A DNA stretch of 64,000 nt from Amycolatopsis bartoniae (GTDB lineage: Bacteria > Actinomycetota > Actinomycetes > Mycobacteriales > Pseudonocardiaceae): NCBI RefSeq assembly GCF_014191255.1, contig NZ_JACHWH010000001.1, forward strand, positions 124,001 to 188,000, in the 5' to 3' direction. A program made the translations under genes and the position numbers. The notes below the pieces were generated by a model, which saw nothing but the letters and a program-made list of their open reading frames with translations, was not told the DNA's origin and searched no databases. Below, piece by piece: positions 1 through 8,136 of this stretch; positions within the stretch are counted from its first letter, which is position 1, and each line of letters starts with the position of its first letter.

Positions 1-24
1 GGAAAACTGCCCTCCGGGTACCGG

Positions 25-63
25 GTGGGGAAGGCGCGGCGGGGCGCCTTCCCCACCTTTTTT
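25..63 (+). terminator. Rho-independent terminator of a gene lying before the window
   Basis: A 13-bp perfect stem (25-37 with 44-56, loop GGCGGG) is followed by six T at 58-63 on the plus strand. The T-tract points to termination of a plus-strand gene that ends before base 1. The hairpin also lies just beyond the stop of the minus-strand gene at 68, so it may serve both. Confidence 0.8.
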
Positions 64-67
64 CGTG

Positions 68-448
68 TCAGCTCCGGAAGACGGCGCAGGCCACGGCCAC
101 GTAGGACTTCTGCGGCGCCCGCCACGTCACCTCGGCCCACCGGTTGTCGGTCACCTGCTTGCCGTCCGTTCCCACGCAGGTGTACTGCCCGCCGGTCACG
201 TACGGCCCACACGGCGTGTCCGCCGCCGTACCGGCGCAGGTGGTGTAGTTCGTGCAGTTCAGCGTGCCGAGCAGCGTCGAGCCGACGTCCGAGCCCGCCC
301 GCACGTTGAGCTTGCACTCGTTCTGCGGTGAGGCGTGCACCAGCACCGGCTGGGTTTCCGCGGCGTCCGCCGCCGGCGGCAGGACCAGCATCGCGCCCGC
401 GACACCCGCACACGTGAACAGCACCTTGGCGGGCGACCACTCAGTCAA
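68..448 (-). CDS. Small secreted SH3-like protein
   Basis: A 126-residue protein with an N-terminal signal peptide (hydrophobic residues about 9-29, likely cleavage after ADA or AAE). The mature part resembles bacterial SH3-type secreted domains: 'LNVRAGSDVGSTLLGTL' near residue 48 matches the usual 'lNVRsGpstsy-vvGtl' start, and it ends with a tryptophan/valine-rich strand region. It has six cysteines, probably disulfide bonded after export. The start is TTG at 448, chosen because GGGAGG lies about 8 nt upstream. Such domains bind cell wall or other proteins, but the partner is unknown. The VanW-family envelope protein gene lies upstream on the same strand. Confidence 0.7.
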   Translation of the reverse strand: MTEWSPAKVLFTCAGVAGAMLVLPPAADAAETQPVLVHASPQNECKLNVRAGSDVGSTLLGTLNCTNYTTCAGTAADTPCGPYVTGGQYTCVGTDGKQVTDNRWAEVTWRAPQKSYVAVACAVFRS

Positions 449-502
449 GACAACAACCTCCCGAACGCAGAGTTACAACTCGCGACTGAGCGTATCGGCC
501 GG

Positions 503-2344
503 CTAGCAGAACACGATCGGGCGAGGCTGGTAGGTCGTCGAGCGGGAGTCGCGACGGACCTCCGCTCCCGTGCCGAGGTCGTAGAGCACCCGCGTGTCCG
601 TGACCGTGAAACCGAGCGAGCCGGAAGAGGGCAGGCAGCCGGGCGGGCCGGGCTGGACGGCGGGCGGCGTGAAGTCGGTGCGCTGGCCCGTGTCGCCTTC
701 GACGCGGTACTGCCGCGTGCCCCAGATCCGCACGGTGACCGTCGAACCGGACGAGCTGGCTTCGATCGCGACCCCGCTCGCGAGGCTGTCGGTGAACTTC
801 AGGTCCACCGGCGAACCGTCGTCCCGGATCGCCTGCGCGTCGCGGCCCGCCGGGTAGCGGTCGAGGTAGTACGGCTGCGGGGTGTGCCCGGCGTCGGTCA
901 GCCCGGCGAGGTACGCGGCGTTGTACAGCGTGGTCGCGAACTGCGAGACGCCACCGCCGGTGACCGACGGACCGGTCCCGTCCTCGTTCGCCGGAGCGGA
1001 CACGAAACCGGAAGCGAACGAGCCCGTCCGCGCCAGCAGGCTGAACGTCTCGCCGGGCTTGAGCACCGTGCCGTTGACCTTCGCCGCCATGATGCTGACG
1101 TTCGTCGCCCCCGGACCGTCGAGACCGCCCGTGGAGAACTGCGCGACGACCTCCTTGACACCGAGCGCGTTCGCGTCGTCGGTGCTCAGCGCGGGTTTGC
1201 TCGTGCGGTACTTCACCTGCAGGTCACGCCCGTCGCTCCTGGTCAGGACGGTCATCAGCGGGGCGAAGGTGGGTGACCAGTCGATCCGGCGGGCGTCCTC
1301 CGACGGCCGCACGACGGGTGCGCCACCGGCGAACACGATCTGCGCGTCCTTGCCCGCCGTCTCCGTGCCCGCCAGCTGCGGTTGCAGGTTCTGCCGCAGC
1401 TTGGTGGAGTCCAGGCGCACGTCGAGCCCGCCGTCGTCGCGGGGCGCGAACTGCATCGCGTCGGCGATCGTGACGGGCTGGAGCACGCCGTCCGCGCCGT
1501 CCCCGTGCACGATCACCGGGCTCGCGACCGCGGGCAGCACCACGGTGTCGAGCGCCGTGTGCACCCCGGCCGAAGTCGCCTTCACGGGCGCGAAGGTCAT
1601 CGGCAGCCGCACGCCGGTCTTGTCCAGCCACCGGCTCTTCACGAGGTTCGCCGCGCCCTGGACGTCCGTGAGCGTCTGCCCCGTGCGCGGTTCGATCGCG
1701 AACGGCGTAACGCCGCTGCCGTCCGACGCCGCGTGGAAGCCGATCCCGCCTTCGGTCGCCGGATGGTCGAGCGTCGTGCTCGCGAGGTTCCGCACCGACT
1801 GGACCAGTGCATCGGGATCCACCGTGGTCACCACGTCGACCTGGCGCTTCGTGAAGAACGAGCGGATGCGGTCGATCGGGTCGAGCGGCTGGTGCCCGGC
1901 CTGCGCGAGGGTGGCCGACCAGTCCAGGCCGAGCCCCGAGCGGACGGGGTCGAGGTTCGCCACGACGTCACCCGCGGTCACGGGCACCGGCTCGGTCAGC
2001 CGCGGTTCGAGCTCGCGGCGCAGTTTCGCCTCGGCGTCCGCCCGGCTCAGCCCGCCGACGTCCACGCCCGCGACGACGACGCCGCGCGGCACTTCACCGG
2101 CGCTGAGCATCAGGTCGACCGTGTACAGCAGCACGCCGAGGATGAGCACGGCACCGGTGCCCATCAGCACCTTCGCGAGGAAGCGCTTTCCCGGCGGAGG
2201 GGGCAGGGGAGCGACCCGGTCACCTTCGAGGAGCTCGTCGAAGAGGGCGTCCTCCTCGGGCGGGTACTCCTGCGGCAGCCCGGGAATTCGGTCGGTGGCC
2301 TGGGAGTCGTGGTCCCAGGCCGGCCAGTAGTGCTCCTCCCGCAC
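503..2344 (-). CDS. VanW-family envelope protein (putative peptidoglycan binding)
   Basis: A 613-residue membrane-anchored protein. It has an acidic cytoplasmic N-terminus, one transmembrane helix at about residues 56-80, then extracytoplasmic repeats of the PG_binding_4 (YoaR-like) type and a VanW domain at about 400-540, with 'EVVAQFSTGG' and 'VTGGGVSQFATTLYNAA' as typical blocks. VanW proteins occur in some vancomycin-resistance clusters, but most actinobacterial members are chromosomal and of unknown wall-related function, and no van genes are nearby. The GTG start at 2344 has GGGAGG a few bases upstream. The last residues end in Cys, perhaps disulfide bonded to C-terminal Cys 'GPPGC'. 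Confidence 0.85.
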   Translation of the reverse strand: MREEHYWPAWDHDSQATDRIPGLPQEYPPEEDALFDELLEGDRVAPLPPPPGKRFLAKVLMGTGAVLILGVLLYTVDLMLSAGEVPRGVVVAGVDVGGLSRADAEAKLRRELEPRLTEPVPVTAGDVVANLDPVRSGLGLDWSATLAQAGHQPLDPIDRIRSFFTKRQVDVVTTVDPDALVQSVRNLASTTLDHPATEGGIGFHAASDGSGVTPFAIEPRTGQTLTDVQGAANLVKSRWLDKTGVRLPMTFAPVKATSAGVHTALDTVVLPAVASPVIVHGDGADGVLQPVTIADAMQFAPRDDGGLDVRLDSTKLRQNLQPQLAGTETAGKDAQIVFAGGAPVVRPSEDARRIDWSPTFAPLMTVLTRSDGRDLQVKYRTSKPALSTDDANALGVKEVVAQFSTGGLDGPGATNVSIMAAKVNGTVLKPGETFSLLARTGSFASGFVSAPANEDGTGPSVTGGGVSQFATTLYNAAYLAGLTDAGHTPQPYYLDRYPAGRDAQAIRDDGSPVDLKFTDSLASGVAIEASSSGSTVTVRIWGTRQYRVEGDTGQRTDFTPPAVQPGPPGCLPSSGSLGFTVTDTRVLYDLGTGAEVRRDSRSTTYQPRPIVFC

Positions 2345-2359
2345 GCACCCTCCCGTGAG

Positions 2360-2692
2360 CTACAGGTACAGCCCCGTTCCGTGCTCCGTGCGCTCCGTAG
2401 CGACCGCGTGGATGTCGCGCTCCCGCATGACGAGGTACGCCTCGCCCTGCACCTCGACCTCCAGCTGGTCCTCCGGGTTGAACAGCACGCGGTCGGAGAC
2501 CTTCACGTTGCGCACATTACTGCCTACACCGAGTACATCGCCCCACGCGAGCCTTCGCGCCACCTGGGCTGTCGCCGGGATCACGATGCCGCCGCTGCTG
2601 CGGCGCTCACCCTCCTCGGCGGACAACCGGACCAGTACCCGGTCGTGCAGCATCTGAATCTCGAGCTTCGGCACGGTGGTCGGTTCGGACAC
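2360..2692 (-). CDS. GroES/Cpn10-fold protein
   Basis: A protein of about 110 residues related to the GroES co-chaperonin fold ('MLHDRVLVRL...SSGGIVIPATAQ...GDVLGVGSNV...VSDRVLF'). It is not the groES of a groESL operon: no groEL is adjacent, and the mobile-loop region differs. Similar stand-alone Cpn10-like proteins are conserved in actinomycetes without a proven role. The start is uncertain: GTG at 2692 (VSEPTTVPK) is preferred to GTG at 2710, because 2710 would overlap the upstream gene; neither has a strong Shine-Dalgarno. It lies 15 bp upstream of the VanW gene and may be cotranscribed with it. Confidence 0.75.
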   Translation of the reverse strand: MSEPTTVPKLEIQMLHDRVLVRLSAEEGERRSSGGIVIPATAQVARRLAWGDVLGVGSNVRNVKVSDRVLFNPEDQLEVEVQGEAYLVMRERDIHAVATERTEHGTGLYL

Positions 2693-2702
2693 GCGGGTAA
2701 TG

Positions 2703-4070
2703 CTACGCACCCGAAGTGGCGCCTACCGGCTGACGCCTGCCCTCCAGCTCGAAGTCCTCGGTGCGCGTCGCGCCCTCGCGGACGAGGATCCGGCGCACGG
2801 TCGAGTACCGGCCGGGAGCCGACACCACGAGGTCCACGAACTGCTGGGAAAGGCCCGCCACCGCATACGAACCGTCGTGGTCGGCGACCGTGCGGACGAG
2901 CTGCTGGCCACGCGTGTCGGTCACGGTGATCGCCGCACCGCCCACCGGCTCGCCGTCGGGCGTGCGGACGGTGCCGTTGACCACCGGAACCAGCTGGCCG
3001 AAGTGGTGGTGACGCGCCGGCACCGCGGTGGGCCGGGGCATTTCCAGCGTCGGGTCCTCGACCGGCGCTTCGACGACGGCCGCGTCGGCCTGCGCCCGGC
3101 GCTTCTGCCACAGGGCGTGCCCCGCGATGAGCGCGATGCCGACCAGCAACCACGCACACAGCACGAGGATCGGGCGCAGGATGCCGACGCCGTGGAAGTA
3201 GAAGACACCCCGCGCGGCCTCGATGAGGTTGCCCATCGGCATGATCGGATGCAACGCGCGGAAGAACCCGGGCACGAGCTGGATCGGGATGGCGCCGCCG
3301 CTGGACGGCATGCTCAGCAGCACGAACAGGCCCATGGCGACGCCGGGGAAGAACTGCTTCGCGAACGGCACGAGACCGAACGACGTCAGCGAGATGCCGA
3401 GGCTGAGCAGGAACGCCAGCGGCATCACCGCGGGCTCGTTCGGGATGACGTGCATCGCCAGCCCGGCGAGGTAACCGGCGACGCTGAGGAACGCGCCCCA
3501 GCCGACGAGGGTGAGGATCTTCGTGCGACGGCTCATGGTGACCGCGCGCAGCAACATCATGACCACGACGTAGCTCGGGATGTTCCACACCAGCACCAGG
3601 TAGAACATGCCGGTGCCCATCGGGTCGCCGCTCGCGGTGGGCGCGAGGTCGACGACGGCGAGGGTGCCGCCGCCCTGCGCCGCGATCGGCGTGAAGGTCT
3701 GGGTCAGGATCGATTCGAGCATGGAGCCGTCGGCCTTGGCGACGTACAGCGTCGGGTGAGCGGGGTCGGCGGAAAAGCCGGCCGTGGTGTCGCGGTCGAG
3801 GACGGACTGACGGGCCGCGTCGCCGTTCGGCACGGGCACGATGTCGAACCCGCCGGGGCTGGCCTTGTCCAGCGCGGTCTCCAGCTTCGCCGCCGTGGCG
3901 GGGTCGGCGACCGCGACCTTCACGTGGTGCGGCGTCGGCTGGTGGAACGCCAGCAGATAGCAGACCAGGAAGCCGCAGAAGAAGAACACGGGAAACCAGA
4001 GGGTTTCCGCCAGGGTTCGGGCCAGGGGTTGCTTCGTCTCGTTCGTCTTCGTCTCCACTTCATCCGCCAT
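2703..4070 (-). CDS. DUF3533 / YhgE-Pip-like membrane protein with C-terminal carboxypeptidase-regulatory-like domain
   Basis: A 455-residue integral membrane protein. One N-terminal helix (about 25-45) is followed by a large extracellular segment and five or six helices between about 150 and 320, the layout of ABC-2-type/YhgE-Pip/DUF3533 proteins. Unusually, it carries a soluble C-terminal domain of about 90 residues ('VNGTVRTPDGEPVGGAAITVTDTRG...DGSYAVAGL') that looks like a carboxypeptidase regulatory-like beta-sandwich. ATG at 4070 is chosen because an AGGATGG sequence lies 6-8 nt upstream; ATG at 4079 or a start at 4136 is also open. It is divergent from tetR at 4127, which very likely represses it. 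Family members are linked to export or phage/toxin interaction, but the substrate here is unknown. Confidence 0.75.
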   Translation of the reverse strand: MADEVETKTNETKQPLARTLAETLWFPVFFFCGFLVCYLLAFHQPTPHHVKVAVADPATAAKLETALDKASPGGFDIVPVPNGDAARQSVLDRDTTAGFSADPAHPTLYVAKADGSMLESILTQTFTPIAAQGGGTLAVVDLAPTASGDPMGTGMFYLVLVWNIPSYVVVMMLLRAVTMSRRTKILTLVGWGAFLSVAGYLAGLAMHVIPNEPAVMPLAFLLSLGISLTSFGLVPFAKQFFPGVAMGLFVLLSMPSSGGAIPIQLVPGFFRALHPIMPMGNLIEAARGVFYFHGVGILRPILVLCAWLLVGIALIAGHALWQKRRAQADAAVVEAPVEDPTLEMPRPTAVPARHHHFGQLVPVVNGTVRTPDGEPVGGAAITVTDTRGQQLVRTVADHDGSYAVAGLSQQFVDLVVSAPGRYSTVRRILVREGATRTEDFELEGRRQPVGATSGA

Positions 4071-4087
4071 GTTGACCATCCTACTCT

Positions 4088-4118
4088 TTTTTGCAGGCAG
4101 TGCAAAAATGCAGTACTG
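4088..4118. promoter_or_regulatory. Probable TetR operator between DUF3533 gene and tetR
   Basis: TTTTTGCA (4088-4095) and TGCAAAAA (4101-4108) form a perfect 8-bp inverted repeat with a 5-bp spacer. A second perfect palindrome, CAGTACTG, lies at 4111-4118. Both overlap the tetR promoter and precede the divergent membrane protein gene. This is the arrangement expected for a TetR repressor controlling itself and its neighbour. Confidence 0.7.
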
Positions 4119-4119
4119 T
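4091..4119 (+). promoter_or_regulatory. Promoter of tetR (leaderless)
   Basis: The -35 TTGCAG (4091-4096), a 17-bp spacer and -10 TACTGT (4114-4119) place the transcription start at about 4126-4127, which is the GTG start codon. No Shine-Dalgarno precedes it. Confidence 0.6.
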
Positions 4120-4126
4120 AAGAAGC

Positions 4127-4720
4127 GTGACAGCAACGGGGCTTCGTGAGCGGAAGAAGGAAGCGACGCGGGAGGCGCTGCGGCACGCCGCGGTCACCCT
4201 CTACCGCGAGCGCGGTCCGCACGCGGTGACGGTCGAGGACATCTGCGCGAAGGCCGGAGTCTCGCCCCGCACGTTCTTCAACTACTTCGAGACCAAGGAC
4301 GAGGCCGTGCTGGCGCTCGACGTCAGCGCCGAGGCGTTGTACGAGCGGATCGTGGAGCGGCCCGCCGACGAGGACCCGTTGACAGCCCTGCGTGCCGTCT
4401 ACGCGGCCCGCTTCGCGGAGCTGATGCAGAGCGAGACGTTCCGCGAGCGCACCCTGCTGCTGCGTGAACACCCCGAGCTGGCCAAGCGGCTGACGCACAG
4501 CAACAAGGCGTTCGAGGAGACGGTGGCACGCGGCATCGCGACACGCACCGGGCTGCCGAGCGAGGACATCTACGTGCGCACCACGGCGGCGGCCGCGTTC
4601 GCCGCCAACCGCAGCGCGCTGGTGTGCTGGCAGCCGGGCTCCGGTCCCGGCCTGGTGGCGCTCCTGCACCAGGCCATGGACGTCCTGGAGCGGGGCCTTA
4701 CGCCGTCCCGGCCAGAATGA
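4127..4720 (+). CDS. TetR/AcrR-family transcriptional regulator
   Basis: A 197-residue repressor. The N-terminal helix-turn-helix covers about residues 10-55 ('REALRHAAVTLYRERGPHAVTVEDICAKAGVSPRTFFNYFETKDEAV'), followed by a variable ligand-binding helical domain. The 'SPRTFFNYF' recognition helix resembles the MftR/AcrR group. GTG at 4127 is chosen because it coincides with the predicted transcription start and gives a normal TetR N-terminus. The gene is divergent from the DUF3533 membrane protein, its most likely target. Its 3' end overlaps the convergent thioredoxin/NHL gene by 23 bp. The ligand cannot be told from sequence. Confidence 0.9.
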   Translation: MTATGLRERKKEATREALRHAAVTLYRERGPHAVTVEDICAKAGVSPRTFFNYFETKDEAVLALDVSAEALYERIVERPADEDPLTALRAVYAARFAELMQSETFRERTLLLREHPELAKRLTHSNKAFEETVARGIATRTGLPSEDIYVRTTAAAAFAANRSALVCWQPGSGPGLVALLHQAMDVLERGLTPSRPE

Positions 4721-6539
4721 GCCGCAGCTGCGCCGAGCCGTCGGGCTCCAGGCGCACCGGCACGCCCCAGTCCTGACGCGTCACCCGGCACACCGGGTGC
4801 TCGGCGGCGGAGTCACAGCTCGCGGCCTGCGCGACGACCTGCAGCACGCCTTCGGTCACGCCGTCGGCCAGCCGGATCCTGCGGGTCAGGTCGGTGCCCG
4901 TGCCGCCGCCGTCGACCAGCAGCTCGGGCGGGGAAGCGCTGATCTCCAGCCGCGTCGACGGGCCGAACCGGTCGTCCAGCTTCTCGCCCGGTGGCGGGGT
5001 GAACACCACCGTCAGCTCGACCTCGCCCGCTTTGAGCACGCTCGGCGGCCGCCGGACGGCGTGCGCGTCGCCCGCGACCTCGGCCGCGTCGGCGGTCAGC
5101 GGCAACGGCGTGAGCCGGTGCGCGGCCGACTCGACCACGACCAGCGCCTCGTCGGTGACCAGCAGCCCGGAGGGTTCGGCCAGTCCGTCGGCGATCGTGG
5201 CGAGCGTGCCGATTTCCGGGTCGTAGCGGCGGATCGCGCCGTTGTAAGTATCGGCGACCGCGATCGTCCCGTCGGGCAGCGCGGCGACGCCGAGCGGGTG
5301 CTGCAGCAGCGCGTCGGCGGCTTCGCCGTCCTTGTGCCCGAAGGTGAACAGGTCGTACCCGACGGCCGTGTGCACCTCGCCGTCCTCGATCCAGCGCAGC
5401 GCCGAGCTTTCCGCGTCGGCGAGCCAGAGGCGGTCACCCTGCACGGCGAGGCCGGAGGTCTGCGCGAAGAACGCTTCGGCGAGCGCGCCGTCCCGCAGAC
5501 CCTCGACGGTGGTCCCGGCGTAGCGGGAGATCGTGCCCTCGACCGGGTCGAACAGGCCGAGCGTGTGGTTGCCGGCCATCGCGACGACGACGCCACCGGC
5601 GACGTCCCACCATGCGACGTCCCACGGGCTGGTCAGGTCGATCTCCCGGCCCGGACCGTCGGTCGGGCCGTCGCGCCACTGCTTCCCGGTGCCGGCGACG
5701 GTGGAGACCTCGCCGTTGATCAGGTTGACGCCGCGCAGCAGGTGCCCGGCGGTGTCCGCGACGAGCAGGTGGTAGCCGGCGCGCTCGGCGACCTCGGCGG
5801 GCAGCAGTGTCAGGCCCGAGGGCTCGGAGAAGCTCGCGACGTCGAAGGCACCGTCGGCGGCACCACGCTCACCACTGCCGAAGCGGCGCACGACGGTCTC
5901 CCCGTCGGAGGCGAACTCGACGATCGAGTGGTGTGCCGTGTCGGCGACGAGGATGCGGCCTTCGGCGGTCGCGACGGCCTTGCTGGGGAAGGAAAGTTCG
6001 TGCTGCTGCTCCTCGGGAGCGACGTAGAGGCTGCCGCCGCGGCGGAGCGTGCCCTTGGCCTCGTGCTCGGCGACGAGCCCGGTGATGACGCGGCGCAGCG
6101 CCTCGGCGTGCCCCTCACCGGCGGCGACGTGCACGACGTAACCCTGCGGGTCGACGATGACGAGGGTCGGCCAAGCCTTGACGGCGTACTGCGACCAGGT
6201 CTTCATCTCGGGGTCGTTGAGCACGGGGTGGTGCACCTCGTACCGCCGCACGGCGCCCTCGATCGCGGCGGCCTCACCCTCGTGCAGGAACTTCGGCGAG
6301 TGCACGCCGATGGTGACGAGCACGTCGGCGAACTCCTCCTCCAGCGGGCGCAGCTCGTCGAGCACGTGGAGGCAGTTGATGCAGCCGGAGGTCCAGAAGT
6401 CGAGCAGCACGATCTTGCCGCGCAGCCCGGCCAGGGTGGGCCGCTCGCCGCCGGTGTTGAGCCAGACGTCCCCGGTCAGCTCGGGGGCGCGCACTCGGGC
6501 CTGGCGTTGCACAGAGGTCACGTCAGGGGCAACGAGCAC
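4698..6539 (-). CDS. Thioredoxin-like / NHL-repeat protein
   Basis: A 613-residue protein with two parts. Residues about 15-160 are a TlpA/AhpC-like thioredoxin fold with redox motif C53-I-N-C56 after 'VLLDFWTSG'. Residues about 180-510 carry repeated NHL-type beta-propeller blades ('ILVADTAHHSIVEF', 'LWLADAESSALRWI', 'IAVADTYNGAIRRYD'). The C-terminal 100 residues form a further beta domain. The architecture matches the NHLRC2 family, found from bacteria to animals, whose substrate is unknown. No signal peptide is visible, so it is probably cytosolic. GTG at 6539 or GTG at 6524 could be the start. It is convergent with tetR and divergent from the P-loop kinase. Confidence 0.85.
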   Translation of the reverse strand: MLVAPDVTSVQRQARVRAPELTGDVWLNTGGERPTLAGLRGKIVLLDFWTSGCINCLHVLDELRPLEEEFADVLVTIGVHSPKFLHEGEAAAIEGAVRRYEVHHPVLNDPEMKTWSQYAVKAWPTLVIVDPQGYVVHVAAGEGHAEALRRVITGLVAEHEAKGTLRRGGSLYVAPEEQQHELSFPSKAVATAEGRILVADTAHHSIVEFASDGETVVRRFGSGERGAADGAFDVASFSEPSGLTLLPAEVAERAGYHLLVADTAGHLLRGVNLINGEVSTVAGTGKQWRDGPTDGPGREIDLTSPWDVAWWDVAGGVVVAMAGNHTLGLFDPVEGTISRYAGTTVEGLRDGALAEAFFAQTSGLAVQGDRLWLADAESSALRWIEDGEVHTAVGYDLFTFGHKDGEAADALLQHPLGVAALPDGTIAVADTYNGAIRRYDPEIGTLATIADGLAEPSGLLVTDEALVVVESAAHRLTPLPLTADAAEVAGDAHAVRRPPSVLKAGEVELTVVFTPPPGEKLDDRFGPSTRLEISASPPELLVDGGGTGTDLTRRIRLADGVTEGVLQVVAQAASCDSAAEHPVCRVTRQDWGVPVRLEPDGSAQLRLILAGTA

Positions 6540-6597
6540 TTCGCGGGAGGTTGTTCCCGGCGCCCGGCATGTGGAACTTCACACGCATAATCGCCCG

Positions 6598-7119
6598 ATG
6601 CGGATCGCAGTCGTGGGATGCAGCGGAGCGGGCAAGTCGACACTCGCGCGGCGCCTCGGGGTCCTGCTCGACATTCCGGTGACCCACCTCGACCGCCTCT
6701 TCTGGCGGCCCGGCTGGGTGGCCGCGCGGGACGACGAGTTCCGCGCGGCACAGGAGACCGCGGTCTCGGCACCGGCGTGGGTGATCGACGGGAACTACCG
6801 CCGCTCGATGGACCTGCGCTTGCCCACGGCCGACCTCGTCGTGTTCCTCGACTTCCCCCGCTGGCGGTGTTTCACCCGGGTGGTGAGCCGGATCGTCCGC
6901 GAGCTGGGGCAGGACCGGCAGGCCGAAGGGTGCCCCGAGCGCTTGGACCTCGAATTCCTGCGGTGGGTCTGGCGCTGGCACCGAGACCACCGGCCGTTGA
7001 CACTCGAAGCTATCCGGCGCCACGGGGCTCCCGCGCGGCAGATCCTCCTGTCCAGCCCGCGCGAGGTGGAGTGGTTCCTCACGAGCCTGCGGGATCAAAC
7101 GGGCAGCCCCGAGCGTTGA
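6598..7119 (+). CDS. P-loop kinase-like ATPase (topology-modulation / adenylate-kinase-like)
   Basis: A 173-residue protein with a Walker A loop 'GCSGAGKSTLARRL' at residues 8-21 and 'THLDRLFWRPGW', the signature of the 'topology modulation protein' or FlaR group of adenylate-kinase-like ATPases. A lid-like stretch with many Arg/Trp residues follows. The substrate is unknown. ATG at 6598 is preferred: a CATAAT hexamer at 6586-6591 ends 6 nt before it, suggesting a leaderless mRNA. FxsA follows 6 bp downstream. Confidence 0.8.
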   Translation: MRIAVVGCSGAGKSTLARRLGVLLDIPVTHLDRLFWRPGWVAARDDEFRAAQETAVSAPAWVIDGNYRRSMDLRLPTADLVVFLDFPRWRCFTRVVSRIVRELGQDRQAEGCPERLDLEFLRWVWRWHRDHRPLTLEAIRRHGAPARQILLSSPREVEWFLTSLRDQTGSPER

Positions 7120-7125
7120 GGGGGT

Positions 7126-7548
7126 ATGGCTGTCCTCTTCCTGCTCTACGTCGTCGCCGAGGTGGCGGCCGTCTGGGCGGTGAGTTCTGTCGTCGGTGTG
7201 CTGGGCACCCTCGGGCTGCTCATCGCCGGCGCGCTGCTCGGCTCCTGGCTCGCCCGCCGCGAAGGTGCTCGTGCCGCCCGTGCGTTCATGAGCGCCGCCC
7301 GGGCGGGGCGGTCCCCGCAGGCCGAGGTCACCGACGGGATGCTCGTCGCGTTCGGCGGCGTGCTCATCCTCGTGCCCGGCTTCCTCAGCGACGTCGCCGG
7401 CCTGCTCCTGCTGCTGCCGCCGACCCGCGGGATCGTCCGGCGGGCGTGGCTGCGCCGCGTCGAGAAGCGCACCAGTCCCCGCGTGATCGTGGTGGACAGC
7501 GAGGTCGTGCCCGACGACCGCGCCCACCCGGTCATCGAGGGGCGTTAG
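7126..7548 (+). CDS. fxsA: FxsA-family membrane protein
   Basis: A 140-residue protein with an N-terminal transmembrane helix, a 'GLLIAGALLGSWLARREG' helix, and the conserved 'DGMLVAFGGVLILVPGFLSDVAGLLLLLPPTR' block near residues 70-105 that defines FxsA. E. coli FxsA is a cytoplasmic membrane protein linked to suppression of F-plasmid exclusion of phage T7; the actinobacterial function is unknown. A GAGGGGG stretch lies directly before the ATG. The 3' end overlaps the convergent SCP2 gene by 17 bp. Confidence 0.88.
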   Translation: MAVLFLLYVVAEVAAVWAVSSVVGVLGTLGLLIAGALLGSWLARREGARAARAFMSAARAGRSPQAEVTDGMLVAFGGVLILVPGFLSDVAGLLLLLPPTRGIVRRAWLRRVEKRTSPRVIVVDSEVVPDDRAHPVIEGR

Positions 7549-8092
7549 GGATGTCGAAGTAACCCGGCAGGCGCACCGCCGGGGCGTACTCGCCCTTCAC
7601 GCGCACCTTCCCGGTCACGAACATCGTGGCCACGGCGGCGTTGCCCGTCGCGATGCGGAAGAAGTCCTCCGCCGCGACCGTGATCGTGGTGTCCGGCTCG
7701 CGGCCAAGGTCCTCGCCCGAGACGCACCGCCCGTCCTCGATCACCGTCTGGAACCGGTCGTAGCCGCCGTCCCCGTCGCCGCCGGAAAACCGCCAGTTGA
7801 CCACCACGGACGAGTACTTCGCCTTTTCGGGCAGGAAATGATCCGACATCCGGCGAAAGATCTCCTCCAGGAACACCTTCCGCAGCTCCGGGTGCTCGGC
7901 GACGGCCCGCAGCTGGTCCTTCGACGCCCGGCCCACCACGTCGACCAGGGTCTCGGTGTCCATCTCCCGCAACTGCACGCCCGCGCCGGCGGTGCCGAGC
8001 ATGTGCAGCGTCTCCAGCAGCCGGATGAACTGCTCCGCGCTGAGCCTCGCGAAGTCGAGCCGGCGCGCCAGTGCGTCGATCACCGAAGACAC
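7532..8092 (-). CDS. SCP2 sterol-transfer-domain protein
   Basis: A 186-residue protein. Its C-terminal half (about 85-180) has the SCP2/ACBP-like lipid-carrier pattern ending in 'FFRIATGNAAVATMFVTGKVRVKGEYAPAVRL', typical of sterol carrier-like domains. The N-terminal half is helical. Such proteins bind acyl chains or sterols, which fits the lipid genes just to the right. A TACGAT hexamer (8099-8104, minus strand) ends 6 nt before the GTG, suggesting a leaderless transcript divergent from the tetR at 8137. Confidence 0.8.
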   Translation of the reverse strand: MSSVIDALARRLDFARLSAEQFIRLLETLHMLGTAGAGVQLREMDTETLVDVVGRASKDQLRAVAEHPELRKVFLEEIFRRMSDHFLPEKAKYSSVVVNWRFSGGDGDGGYDRFQTVIEDGRCVSGEDLGREPDTTITVAAEDFFRIATGNAAVATMFVTGKVRVKGEYAPAVRLPGYFDIPNAPR

Positions 8093-8136
8093 GGAACGAT
8101 CGTACCGGCGGAAGGCCGAGGGGGTAGCTTCTCACT

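Noticed and set aside
503-2344. A vancomycin-resistance locus
   Set aside because: Only a VanW-domain protein is present; no vanHAX or vanRS genes are adjacent.
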